Below, one piece after another: positions 32,330 to 45,451 of a DNA stretch of 64,000 bases. Each line of letters opens with the position of its first letter. Within the stretch, counting starts at the first letter, position 1. The translations under genes were made by a program, and so were the position numbers. The stretch is from Dendrocalamus latiflorus. Taxonomy: Eukaryota; Streptophyta; Magnoliopsida; Poales; Poaceae. The notes under the pieces were generated by a model. That model did not search any database and was not told where the DNA came from. It worked only from the letters and a program-made list of their open reading frames with translations. The DNA lies in the NCBI GenBank assembly GCA_017311315.1, contig CM029654.1:27694778-27758777 (forward strand), in the 5' to 3' direction.

Positions 32330-35066
32330 TAGTCTTTTGAGTCCGTAGTACCCAAATAAAATGTCCGCGTCCTTAGAACGCTTATTGTTATGTTTTGGTG
32401 TGCTAGATGGACTGTACCAGGCCTATGTGCACTTGTGGTACAGCCATCCTTGGAGTTATCTTGATTTTAATAAAAGTTTTTCCTTAAGTGGTTGCTAGTT
32501 CTTTCTTGTGTGTTGGCTTGGGATGTGATTTAGTTCCCCTAATCTCTTACCTTTGCTAATTCCCTCTTACCTTCTGCTAACCTAAACCGCTTCAGATGGT
32601 GAACACGAGGAGCAACCCGGGTAGCAGCCGTGACGCCAACAACCAGCCGGAGGACAACATTCCACCACCTCCTGCTCAGGCCCCCAACTTGGAGCAAATG
32701 ATGGCCATGCAACTTCAGCTTCTTCAAGCTTTAGCCCAAAACCAAGTGCAGCCAGCCCAGCATGCACCCAACCAGGCACCCCAGTCTAAGTTGGGAGAAT
32801 TTATGAGGACAAGGCCTCCCACTTTTGCTGGATCAGTGGATCCCCTGGAGGCAGATGATTGGATCAAGGATGTGGAAAGAAAATTGGTCCTAGCTCAGTG
32901 CAACGATAATGAAAAGGTGCTGTATGCTGCTCACCAGCTCAAGGGAATGGCTGCCAACTGGTGGGAAAACTACCGCGCCGCCCATCAAAATGCACAAGCC
33001 ATCACTTGGGAGGAGTTTGTCGAAGCTTTCCGCACTGCCCATATTCCTACGGGAATAATGGAAATGAAGAAGAGAGAATTCTACCAACTACAACAGGGAA
33101 ACCTCAGTGTTTCCGAATACCAGAACAAGTTCACCCAACTGTCCAGGTATGCATCTGAAGAGGTCACATCGGATGCGACCAAGATTTGGAGGTTCACGCA
33201 GGGACTTGACCCCAACCTTAAGGTGCAGCTGGTATCCAATGACTTCCCAACCTTCCAGCACCTAGTGAACAAGGCCTTTGTCCAAGAAGATGCTCAGCGC
33301 CAGCTGTACAAAAATCGGAAGAGGAAGTTTCAAGCACAGCAAGGAGCAAGCAGCTCTCGATTCCGCCCCAACGCACCTCACTATCACAAGCTCTCAGAGT
33401 CAAGCATGCCAAGGACTCCCTTTTCAGGACCCCGCCCAAATCCACAAACTCCCCGGGCAAACAATGGTGGCCAACCCCCGCAGAACAAGACTTCAGCAGC
33501 AGGAGTGCAGTGCTTTAACTGCAAGAACATGGGGCACTATGCCAGCAACTGCCCCCAGAAACGCCCAGCGATGACTCCAGTTCGTTTCAATCTGGGGACT
33601 ACGCCAGCAAGAGCTCCGACTGCAGGTCAAGGCCGTGGGGCACCACAGACCCCAAGGACTCCACAAGTGGTGAGCAGAGGGCATCTCAACCATGTGACCG
33701 TGGAAGCAGCCCAGGATGCACCCGACGTAGTTCTGGGTAAGTTTCTTGTCAACTCAGTAATTGCATCAGCATTATTTGATTCTGGAGCTTCACATTCTTT
33801 TGTGTCAAAAGATGTGGTTGAAAGATATAATTGGGATGTGAGTAAACTACAGAACCCCATGCTAGTCCAGTCCCCTGGAAAGGAAATGAGGACTAACACA
33901 GTTTGCCTTGACGCAACTGTGGAGATAAATGGAGTTAAATTCTTAGCGAATCTTATTATAATAGACTCCAAGGGTTTAGATGTAATACTTGGAATGGATT
34001 GGTTAACCAAGTATAAAGGACAGATAGATTGTGCTGACCGAGCTGTTACAATCACTAACTCTGATGGGATTCAAGTAAGGTATAAGTCAAACTCCCTTAC
34101 CCAGAGCAGGTGTAGTTTGAACAGCGTAAAGGGAGTGACTCTGGAAAAAGTACCTATAGTGAGTGAGTACCCAGATGTATTCCCTGAAGATTTGCCCGGA
34201 ATGCCGCCAGACAGGGAAGTAGAATTTGTCATCAACCTAGTACCTGGAACAGCTCCAATTTCCAAGAGACCTTATCGGATGTCTGCAAATGATTTGGCAG
34301 AAGTTAAGAAACAAATTGAAGAGCTACAGGATAAAGGATTTGTAAGGCCAAGCTCGTCGCCTTGGGGAGCAACAGTACTGTTAGTGAAGAAGAAGGACGG
34401 AAGTCTTCGCATGTGTGTGGACTATCGATCCTTGAATGATGTGACGATCAAGAACAAGTACCCTTTGCCCAGAATAGATGATCTATTTGATCAATTGAAA
34501 GGATCATGTGTCTTCTCTAAGATTGATCTTCGATCAGGTTATCACCAATTGAAGATAAGACCAGAAGACATACCCAAGACAGCATTTGCTACTCGTTATG
34601 GATTATACGAGTATACAGTGATGTCTTTCGGTCTAACCAATGCCCCAGCATACTTCATGAATCTGATGAATAAGGTGTTCATGGAATATTTGGATAAGTT
34701 TGTGGTTGTATTCATCGATGATATTTTGATATATTCCAAGAATGAGGAAGAACATGCAGAACATTTGAGGATAGTTTTTGAAAAGCTCAGAGAAAATCAG
34801 TTGTATGCCAAGTTTAGTAAGTGTGAGTTTTGGTTAAAGAAAGTAGCTTTCTTGGGCCATGTGATTTCGGCAGGAGGGGTGTCCGTAGACCCTGAGAAAG
34901 TTAATGATGTGCTTAATTGGACACAACCAAAGTCAGTATCTGAGATCAGAATTTTTCTTGGATTGGCTGGTTACTATTGTCGATTTATTGAAGGTTTCTC
35001 CAAGCTCGCAAGACCCCTCACCCAGTTGTTGAAGAAGGAAAAGAAGTTTGAATGGAGTAAACCATG

Positions 35067-37932
35067 TGTAGGACCGAACTGGCAACCAGAGGGGGGGGGT
35101 GAATGGTGCCTTAAAATCTCTCCAAGTATTCACACAATCTTCTTCTCCAATAGCTACAAAGCTATGAGGAGGAAGATCGAATGTTCACTGGAGAACAGAA
35201 GATCAGACTAACACCCGAACTAGAACTGCCGCTGGCCGAGGACATAACAAGGCAGTCGAAAGGATCTATCGTGATCAATCTGACAAAGAGATAGACCGTC
35301 TGTTTCAGAGAAATCGAACGCCAACTCGTGGTCGATCGAGTCACTCGGTAAGACAGACGATCCACTAAAAACCCGAGATCTGACCGACAAAAGAGACTGC
35401 ACAGTAATGACCGAAAACAGAGAAGGCGCGCACGACCAACAAGACAAGCCAGAGCTCATGACCACTTGCTTTGATTTCCAAATATCTTGCGATTCACAAA
35501 GCAATCGGGTATGAGACTTTAGACAACGTTTGCTCACGTCCTTTGACAGAGAAAAACCAAGGCAGTGAAAAACTTCTTTGCTGAGATCTGGACAAACGGC
35601 GTGGTCGAAACCGAAATAGAGAATTCGGTCGACTCATGCACAAAAGTCTCAACGTGGTCGTAGCGAATGCAGAGCATGTACTCGGCGCACGACCGCGAGA
35701 TGCAAACACTTCTCCGATTCGACTCTTGCTCTCGGGAATGAACTGGCCAAATAGCCTTGAGACAGATTCCCTGTTCTGAGCAAATCAAAACTAGGCCTAC
35801 TCAAACCAAGAACACAACTCAAAGCAAGAAGTACCAGAGTTGATGAAAAGAACCGCTCGTGGGACTAGAATAGCCAAGATGGCTTGGAGTAAAACCACAT
35901 GTCACTGCGATTCCAGAAAGCCAAGAACACAGATAAACGAAGGAACAAAGAAAGCGCAAACAAATCATTCAAACACAAGACAGAGAACACAACTCAGAGT
36001 TTTCATTCCAATCATCAAGGAGTACAAGGAATCCCGATACGCCCGGAGAGCATAGAGAAGAGCTCACACCTCTTCTCTTTCTCTCTTTCTCGATTATTCA
36101 TACATGGATTCTCCACTCATCCTCTCTCTCACACACAATCCCAAGAACACACTCACAGACTCCCATGGGAGGGAGAGGCGGCTGCCTCCAAGGCCCAGCC
36201 GGCCAACTCGCTCAAACTCGTGCCTCCCCTCTCCCTTTTATAGCCTCACACCCGAGACTAACCCTAATGGATCCATCCATTAGTCCACACTGGGGCTAAC
36301 CCGTAAACCCCCTCCTAACACCGGGTTTTACACCTCGCTTTACCCACTAGCGAAAACAAGCTTCCAGTGCTTTACCCGTTAAACCCAACGGTTCCACTGC
36401 TTTGCCCGTTAGCGCCAACAACTCCTGTGCATTGGCAGAGACACAGCTTCCCTTTGCAGCTTTCCGCATTCCCCAAAATGCCACTCCGCTGCCTTCCCGG
36501 AAGCTTCCTCCTGCCTTGCCGTCCAAGCTTGCAACCACCTTGAGCCCCAAGTCTTTTTCGGCTTCACCTAGTCGTTCTGGACCCCGACACCACCCGTGTC
36601 TCGTCCCAACCATCCTAGCCTCACCAAGACTTGTCTCCAAGGTCCTGTAACCATCTCGCAAGACCAAGTCCTCTTCGGCCTCACTCGGTCGTTCTGGACC
36701 CCGACACCGCCTGTGTCTCGTCCCGACCACTCCAGGCCTCACCAAGACTTGTTTCCAAGATCCTCTGGCAGCTCCAGCTCCGGTTCCTTGTCTCTTCGGC
36801 TTGCAACCACCTCACCAGCCTCGATCATCTTCGGCGTCTCCAACCGTCTGGACCTCAACACCTCCTGTGCCTAGTCCCGGTCCTCCCACGCCTCACCATG
36901 AAATAGCTTCGAAGTCCTGCAGCCACACAGACAAGCAAACCGTCACATAGCACCGCACCAGACAACAGACAAACCATCGGTACAACCAACAAGTGTCACA
37001 GCACACAACCTGATCGTAAACCCCCTACGACCACTCGAATGCACAACTCAAGAAATGGTCGAAGCCCTGAAACACTTCCCTGCTTCCTTCGACCACACAA
37101 CATGTCGTTACGACTGTCTCACAGCTCACTACGACCATGCGGACACATGCCACAACCATCGCTAGCCGCTACGATATTATCGCATAAGGACCATACCCCA
37201 TACGACCACTCTGTTGCACAGAACAGAGAAACCCTCCAGCTCACAAGAGCCTTCCTGCAGCCTACGACCACTCACTAGGCTGCTACGACCACCAAGACAC
37301 AAGCTACGACCATTGCAAGCTTGCAACGATTACCACACAGCGGCTACGACTACTTAACGTGGTCGTACGCCCGAGCGCCGACTTCCGACCACAACAATCG
37401 TAGATTCGACTTACGACCTCAGACCACGGCCAACGTGGTCGTAGCTACTTCCGATGGCCTTCGACCACAGCCAGAGTGGTCGTAAACGCCACAACGTGGT
37501 CGTACAGCCTTCCGACCACGACCAAACCAGTCGTAACCTCTTCTGATGTTCTCCGTTCACACCCAAGGCCAATGTGGTCATAGAGGCTTTCGATCACGGC
37601 CAAAGTGGTCGTAAACGTGGTTTTCGGCTTCCGACCGCTGTCAGTGTGGTCGTAAACAGCATGGCTGACTTCCGACCACGGCCAAAACGGTCGTACTCTC
37701 TTCTGGTGCCCTTCGACCATGGCCAAAATGCACTGCGGTGGTCGTAACACTTCCAGCCGCTCAAGACAACAAACAATGTGGTCGTAAGGCTATTGCCAAG
37801 CAAGTCGTAAGGGCTTAGGAACCAACAGAGAGACCCATTCTCCTCTCAAACTTCAAAAACCAAACTCAATCTCACTAGATTAAGAGTCAATTACTCATCA
37901 CAACCATGAGGCGACCTCCACATGGTCTCTCA
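35067..37932 (-). repeat. 3' LTR of the nested Sirevirus-like element
   Basis: 2866 bp; on the plus strand it starts TGTAGGACCGAACTGG and ends GGTCTCTCA. Relative to the other LTR it lacks a 35-bp block near 37565 and has nine instead of seven G at 35091-35099. The minus strand has GGCTATAAAAGGGAGAGG (near 36230-36247) as TATA box. Confidence 0.93.
37020..37810. repeat. Cluster of GTGGTCGTA / TACGACCAC motifs in the LTR
   Basis: At least fifteen copies of the 9-mer or one-base variants occur in both orientations over 800 bp, often in inverted pairs. The same cluster is in the other LTR (44510-45330). More copies lie inside the element at 39790-40110 and 41270-41490. Confidence 0.85.
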
Positions 37933-37943
37933 ATCTCCCCCTT
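37933..37943 (-). other. Polypurine tract of the nested Sirevirus-like element
   Basis: On the minus strand AAGGGGGAGAT lies directly before the LTR start TGAGAGACC. Further CTCCCCCT copies on the plus strand lie near 38156, 38254, 38860, 39347, 39388 and 40123. Confidence 0.87.
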
Positions 37944-40900
37944 GATGAGTATATTGACAACACAGAAAAAAGGCAAGAAGATGAGTTTGTTTTTGAAAAG
38001 AAAAGGAAGGAGAGATGCATGAGCTAGACATGGTCTAAAAGAAGTGAAGACAGAACCCATGACCATGTTGGCAAAAAGTGTCCAATCTTGCTCATGGTCC
38101 AGAGACAAGAGCTGTTGCTCTTATGACCATTGTCAGAGCAAGACGACCAAGTATTCTCCCCCTTAAAGCCCTTTTTCAATCCTTCTCCCATCTCTTAATG
38201 CAAATTCCCATTCTAATGCCTTTTGCACCCCTTAATGCCTTTTTCTCTATCCTTCTCCCCCTTTTGGCAATAGAGTCATCAAGATGCAAGGAAGAAAAAT
38301 AGAGCATGAAATAAATGGAGTGCCGACAGTTGATTTGATGAAGGCAATGGGAGCTGAGGGAGCCATGAAGATTATCTAAACTGGCTTCAACGAAAATTAT
38401 ACCAAGCCATAAAAGGTGACAATGCTATCTAGATCATAACAAACTATGTATTGCCAAGCTCAAGCCAAATAAATCATGATCTTTGAATTAAATGTTTAAT
38501 TAGCATGTCAAGTCACTCAAGATTATAGTCTAGAAGAAGGTATCCAAACGTGAGTCAAGCCATGTCAATATTCTAAGCGAAATCAAGAAGCTATAGTTGA
38601 GTTGATTTAGAGAGCTACAAGCCCGAAAATGAGACATATTGTTCAAGCACTAGGTATCACTTGTAGCACTTTGGATACCACTTGAAGAAGATTTGTAGTT
38701 GAGTAAAATTAGCACATTAGGCTTTTATCAGAAATTCATGGTTGGTTTCAACCATTTTTCACAAGAATTTTTTTGTTTTCATAGCCATGTGCTAGATCTC
38801 AAGCCTTATGCGATCACTCCAAGCAATAAGCTTAAGGAGGTGATCTTGGTCATCCAAAACTCCCCCTGAGTTCATGCCTAGTGCAATGGCAAGCCATCTC
38901 ATGAGAAAGAATTGGTGAGATCAGTTTTTTCGCACAAAAGAGATCTTTTTGCATTTACTTGAGTTAGTTCATGAACAAAGAGTTAAAACTTAACTCATGC
39001 ATCACTAATGAACTAACTTAGCTCAATCTAAACCTCAAAAACAGATTCAAGACTCAACTTAGCCTATTCGACATGGCCTGAATCAAGAGAGGATCACTAA
39101 AGCCAGACTAGTCACAAGATTGAACAAGACATGTTTTACTTTAAGTTGTTCACATTTAATTAAGCTAGTATGGCAAGAGCTAAGAAGCACATAGAAGGGC
39201 ATGATAAATCAAGCTATCACAAGACATGGCAAGATATAAAGCATGATATCATGTCACATAAAGATAATAGACAAGGCTCCAAAGACTGTACAGGCATTCA
39301 TGTGAATTTTATGCATTATGAGACAAAAGAATGCACACGAGATGAACTCCCCCTGAAAGCTAGCCCGAACAGATAGAAAGGTTCCAACTCCCCCTAGAGA
39401 AGGCAACTCGAGAAGAACCAAGAAATTTGGCGCAAAAACCAGAAAAAGAGGGTTCTAACTCAAGGAGGTGATTACCAAACACACCCTATCCACATGATCT
39501 CTAGTCTGTAACCTCATACCACGGGGCAAAAGCACACTATGTCAATGCACAAGACTCTAGTGGCCAAGAAAAGGTTCAATCTAGGTAGAAGAGAATCCTA
39601 GAGAACCAAAGCCCAAACTAGTAAATAATCCTAGAGAACCATTTGGACGAGAAGTGTGATCGAGACAATATCACCTAGAGTCGGTTCCTGTCTAACCAAT
39701 CGGACCCTTCCTCCCACTAGAACAGATAAACAAAGCAAAGCCAAGTGGAGGGAAGCAAAACACTGAAAGATCACAAGGGAGAACAAACCTCTGTCATGGT
39801 CGCTTGGTTGGTAGTCGTGGTCGTAGAAGAGTCCTGGTAGTAGTCGTATAGGAGTCCCGACCTCGGTTGAGTGATCGAAGTCGCCTCGGCCATGGTCGTA
39901 GATGTGTTCAGCTCATGATCGTAGTCCAATTCGGGGTGGTCGAACACGAAACCAGGTCGTGGTGGTAGTTGCGTCTTGGTCGTAGTCGCAGATGAGTCTG
40001 GATCGTGGTCGTTGCGTCCTGGCCGAGGTCATAAAACGAGTTCGGTCGAGTGTCCAGACCGTGGTCGTGGTAGCTACGACATGGTCGTAATGACCAAAGG
40101 AGTGGTCGTAAAGCTGTACCAGTCTCCCCCTCATTCACAGCCTGCAGGTTAAACACAGGAACGACTGGTGTCCTAGTACTGGGGTAAATGATATACAACA
40201 TGAAACCAGTACTGTGACAAGTGACAACAATAGTAGCAACACAAGTACTAATGACAAAGAATACATGAGAACACACGCCCACACAAGCTCAATCTAGCCC
40301 TCATCAAAAGCACCTAGAACACAAAGCCTAGTGCCACCCAACACTAGAAGAAGCTTGTGACCTAACCACAGATCTCATGATATCTAAGCAAAAGCACAGA
40401 CCAATGCTACCAAGTTGTCACACAGTTTATTTCATGCCATAACAGCAATAAGATCAAAGTATACAGGCATCACAATGAATCACAACCATACACATAGCAG
40501 GTGACAGGAACAGTCACAGAAGCATATGCTAGCATGGATAAAAGCATGTATACTAGAAAAGATACAAAGGCATGAATAAACATAGCATCATGACACAGAG
40601 AAACTATCGAAGATATAATCAAGCTCATACTGTCCATACATATGCATACATCATGTAGACATACAACATGACAAGTCAAAATCATGGAAAAGTATGCTAA
40701 CATGTATAAATAATGATGAATGAACATAAAGAGCAAGATGTGAACCATGATAGATACTGCAGAGCACAAGATCATGATGATACTTGACTTCTAATACACC
40801 CATTCTACTTATGCTCATGAAGTCAAGTCAAAGCTTAAGCATCCAATCAATTAACATATATATTATGATACAAGGATACCTAAGCAACATACACATATAA

Positions 40901-42534
40901 ACATGTTAAGAAGACATCAAGAGTAAATCATGCCAACATGGTACAAATGAGCACAAGAACACGCACAACATGCCAATTATGACTAACACTTGAATATAAG
41001 GGCATGAAGGTATAGAATTGCTCACGAAGTAGGTGGAGACGCAACCGGTGAAAGCATATGCCTCTTGGAGGCCATGAAGTGGAGAACCACTGAATGTTCT
41101 AGTCACATGATGAAGCAGAAGACTAAAACCCAATCAATCCCATGTTTTCCAATTAGCGTCTGAAGACCTACAAATGACAAGAATAGAGTGCCCAAGTCTT
41201 GGATCCCGAAGGGTTAGTAAGAAGATGCTTGAGAACCCAAGACTTGACACACGGCCACTCAGCAGAAATGAGCGTGGTCGTAGCACGAGGGCGTAGTCTT
41301 GAACGACTACGGCCGAGAGACGTGGTCGTAAAGTGTTACGATCACGGCAATCGAGCAACAGCCCGCTCAGGACCAGCACCCGTGGTAGAATGGTCTTCCG
41401 ACCATGGTGACAAGCAGAAGTGTCCGCCAGCAGACGTGGTCGTATGAAGCTACGACTACGTTCGAGAAGCCGAAGCTGTGATCGTAAGACATTACGATTA
41501 CAACGACGACACAGCAGAGGAACTTGGCTTTACTAATCCAAACTCTAGCAGAAACAAGCTCCTCTACACAAGTGTGGTGAGTCAAAATTTTAATTTCTCA
41601 TTTTCAGATTTTAACACGCAAGTAGAGAAATTAAATTTACGCCATCTACAGAACTAGACTCACAACCTACACAAGATAAATGAGATTTCCACCTAGCAAA
41701 AACAATCGAGCAATTTATCATCTAGGCATCTCACATTCTCCCTAAGAGCAAGTATATTCATCTTGGACAAGACCAAGGTCACAATGTGGTTTTACCTTGC
41801 TCATGAAGAGTTAGCGCTCGTCCTTTTTATCATCATCATCCGTGTGTTCTTTCAAGACTTTCTTGATTCTGGCACTTGAACAACCAAGAAGAGAACCAAC
41901 CAAAACATCATAGAGACTCACACCTTCTCCTCGCCGTAGGTGCACACCTCGTTTGGGCGAACGAGGTCTACCATTTAAGAAACGGCAGAAATCCTTCCTC
42001 AGGTCAGCACGCAAACAAAGAACAACAACAAAAAGAACAAGTCTGCGATGCTGACGATGTCCATCCTTCTCACAAAATGAGCATTGATGTAAGTGTCCTC
42101 CATGAAACATGGTCAAAAGGACAAGGCACCATCCTTGCTCAAAAAAGAGAAATCCCTTGGACTAACCGAGAAGAGCCAACAAGAAAAGCACTAGCCAAAA
42201 AAAAAGAAGCAACTAAGCAAAAGGCACAAGTGCTATCAACAAGAGAACTAAGCTCAAAGAAGGATCCACCTCTTAAATGAAAGAGGTGACAAAGTCTCAA
42301 GATGCAGTGCTCGTATCATTGCACTCCTCTCCTCAAAGAATTTTCATCATCTTAGAAAGAGTGACCATAAATGCTAGAGATGAGAATGCACGAGATCATC
42401 CTCTTACCGAAAATAGCCTCTTGTCACAAAGAACATCATTGGCAAAAACACCCCAACAAGATGCACAGAGAAGCTCACAAGATCCCCTACTAGTTGCCAT
42501 GCTCCAGATCGGTTAAGATCAAATAAAGAGCAAA
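37944..42534 (-). other. Interior of the nested Sirevirus-like element, no intact gene
   Basis: 4.6 kb holds only short open frames. I find no protease, integrase, reverse transcriptase or RNase H motif on either strand. The part next to the 3' LTR has repeated polypurine tracts, and 39790-40110 and 41270-41490 carry GTGGTCGTA clusters. The only coding trace is the gag knuckle remnant at 41811-42116. Confidence 0.7.
41811..42116 (-). pseudogene. Decayed gag zinc-knuckle remnant
   Basis: A 101-codon minus-strand frame contains CSFCEKDGH, the start of a CX2CX4H knuckle, followed by an arginine-rich stretch including RPRSPKRG. The orientation and position, downstream of the primer site, fit a copia Sirevirus gag. 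The last Cys of the knuckle and the rest of the capsid domain are not recognisable, so this is a remnant rather than a working gene. Confidence 0.5.
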
Positions 42535-42550
42535 CCTTGCTCTGATACCA
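42535..42550 (-). other. Primer binding site of the nested Sirevirus-like element
   Basis: On the minus strand TGGTATCAGAGCAAGG lies two bases after the end of the LTR at 42553. It is complementary to initiator tRNA-Met and fixes the element's orientation. Confidence 0.92.
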
Positions 42551-42552
42551 AT

Positions 42553-45451
42553 TGTAGGACCGAACTGGCAACCAGAGGGGGGGTGAATGGTGCCTTAAAA
42601 TCTCTCCAAGTATTCACACTATCTTCTTCTCCAATAGCTACAAAGCTATGAGGAGGAAGATCGAATGTTCACTGGAGAACAGAAGATCAGACTGACACCC
42701 GAACTAGAACTGCCGCTGGCCGAGGACATAACAAGGCAGTCGAAAGGATCTATCGTGATCAATCTGACAAAGAGATAGACCGTCTGTTTCAGAGAAATCG
42801 AACGCCAACTCGTGGTCGATCGAGTCACTCGGTAAGACAGACGATCCACTAAAAACCCGAGATCTGACCGACAAAAGAGACTGCACAGTAATGACCGAAA
42901 ACAGAGAAGGCGCGCACGACCAACAAGACAAGCCAGAGCTCATGACCACTTGCTTTGATTTCCAAATATCTTGCGATTCACAAAGCAATCGGGTATGAGA
43001 CTTTAGACAACGTTTGCTCACGTCCTTTGACAGAGAAAAACCAAGGCAGTGAAAAACTTCTTTGCTGAGATCTGGACAAACGGCGTGGTCGAAACCGAAA
43101 TAGAGAATTCGGTCGACTCATGCACAAAAGTCTCAACGTGGTCGTAGCGAATGCAGAGCATGTACTCGGCGCACGACCGCGAGATGCAAACACTTCTCCG
43201 ATTCGACTCTTGCTCTCGGGAATGAACTGGCCAAATAGCCTTGAGACAGATTCCCTGTTCTGAGCAAATCAAAACTAGGCCTACTCAAACCAAGAACACA
43301 ACTCAAAGCAAGAAGTACCAGAGTTGATGAAAAGAACCGCTCGTGGGACTAGAATAGCCAAGATGGCTTGGAGTAAAACCACATGTCACTGCGATTCCAG
43401 AAAGCCAAGAACACAGATAAACGAAGGAACAAAGAAAGCGCAAACAAATCATTCAAACACAAGACAGAGAACACAACTCAGAGTTTTCATTCCAATCATC
43501 AAGGAGTACAAGGAATCCCGATACGCCCGGAGAGCATAGAGAAGAGCTCACACCTCTTCTCTTTCTCTCTTTCTCGATTATTCATACATGGATTCTCCAC
43601 TCATCCTCTCTCTCACACACGATCCCAAGAACACACTCACAGACTCCCATGGGAGGGAGAGGCGGCTGCCTCCAAGGCCCAGCCGGCCAACTCGCTCAAA
43701 CTCGTGCCTCCCCTCTCCCTTTTATAGCCTCACACCCGAGACTAACCCTAATGGATCCATCCATTAGTCCACACTGGGGCTAACCCGTAAACCCCCTCCT
43801 AACACCGGGTTTTACACCTCGCTTTACCCACTAGCGAAAACAAGCTTCCAGTGCTTTACCCGTTAAACCCAACGGTTCCACTGCTTTGCCCGTTAGCGCC
43901 AACAACTCCTGTGCATTGGCAGAGACACAGCTTCCCTTTGCAGCTTTCCGCATTCCCCAAAATGCCACTCCGCTGCCTTCCCGGAAGCTTCCTCCTGCCT
44001 TGCCGTCCAAGCTTGCAACCACCTTGAGCCCCAAGTCTTTTTCGGCTTCACCTAGTCGTTCTGGACCCCGACACCACCCGTGTCTCGTCCCGACCATCCT
44101 AGCCTCACCAAGACTTGTCTCCAAGGTCCTGTAACCATCTCGCAAGACCAAGTCCTCTTCGGCCTCACTCGGTCGTTCTGGACCCCGACACCGCCTGTGT
44201 CTCGTCCCGACCACTCCAGGCCTCACCAAGACTTGTTTCCAAGATCCTCTGGCAGCTCCAGCTCCGGTTCCTTGTCTCTTCGGCTTGCAACCACCTCACC
44301 AGCCTCGATCATCTTCGGCGTCTCCAACCGTCTGGACCTCAACACCTCCTGTGCCTAGTCCCGGTCCTCCCACGCCTCACCATGAAATAGCTTCGAAGTC
44401 CTGCAGCCACACAGACAAGCAAACCGTCACATAGCATCGCACCAGACAACAGACAAACCATCGGTACAACCAACAAGTGTCACAGCACACAACCTGATCG
44501 TAAACCCCCTACGACCACTCGAATGCACAACTCAAGAAATGGTCGAAGCCCTGGAACACTTCCCTGCTTCCTTCGACCACACAACATGTCGTTACGACTG
44601 TCTCACAGCTCACTACGACCATGCGGACACATGCCACAACCATCGCTAGCCGCTACGATATTATCGCATAAGGACCATACCCCATACGACCACTCTGTTG
44701 CACAGAACAGAGAAACCCTCCAGCTCACAAGAGCCTTCCTGCAGCCTACGACCACTCACTAGGCTGCTACGACCACCAAGACACAAGCTACGACCATTGC
44801 AAGCTTGCAACGATTACCACACAGCGGCTACGACTACTTAACGTGGTCGTACGCCCGAGCGCCGACTTCCGACCACAACAATCGTAGATTCGACTTACGA
44901 CCTCAGACCACGGCCAACGTGGTCGTAGCTACTTCCGATGGCCTTCGACCACAGCCAGAGTGGTCGTAAACGCCACAACGTGGTCGTACAGCCTTCCGAC
45001 CACGACCAAACCAGTCGTAACCTCTTCTGATGTTCTCCGTTCACACCCAAGGTTGTCGTAAAGCTATCTGGCGACCTCCGACCATGGCCAATGTGGTCAT
45101 AGAGGCTTTCGATCACGGCCAAAGTGGTCGTAAACGTGGTTTTCGGCTTCCGACCGCTGTCAGTGTGGTCGTAAACAGCATGGCTGACTTCCGACCACGG
45201 CTAAAACGGTCGTACTCTCTTCTGGTGCCCTTCGACCATGGCCAAAATGCACTGCGGTGGTCGTAACACTTCCAGCCGCTCAAGACAACAAACAATGTGG
45301 TCGTAAGGCTATTGCCAAGCAAGTCGTAAGGGCTTAGGAACCAACAGAGAGACCCATTCTCCTCTCAAACTTCAAAAACCAAACTCAATCTCACTAGATT
45401 AAGAGTCAATTACTCATCACAACCATGAGGCGACCTCCACATGGTCTCTCA
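42553..45451 (-). repeat. 5' LTR of the nested Sirevirus-like element
   Basis: 2899 bp, nearly identical to 35067-37932. It carries the 35-bp block (near 45052-45086, including GTTGTCGTAAAGC) that the other copy lacks. Confidence 0.93.

Larger units (their letters stand above)
35067..45451 (-). mobile_element. Non-autonomous Sirevirus-like copia element, nested in chromovirus pol
   Basis: It is flanked by CCATG at 35062-35066 and 45452-45456 and inserted in the minus orientation. As read on its own strand it has a 5' LTR (45451-42553), primer site for initiator tRNA-Met, a 4.6-kb interior with a decayed gag piece but no pol, several polypurine tracts and a 3' LTR (37932-35067). Multiple AAGGGGGAG tracts before the 3' LTR are a Sirevirus hallmark. 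The two LTRs differ by about seven substitutions by eye, a 35-bp indel and a G-run length, so it moved very recently and must have used enzymes from another element. Confidence 0.9.
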
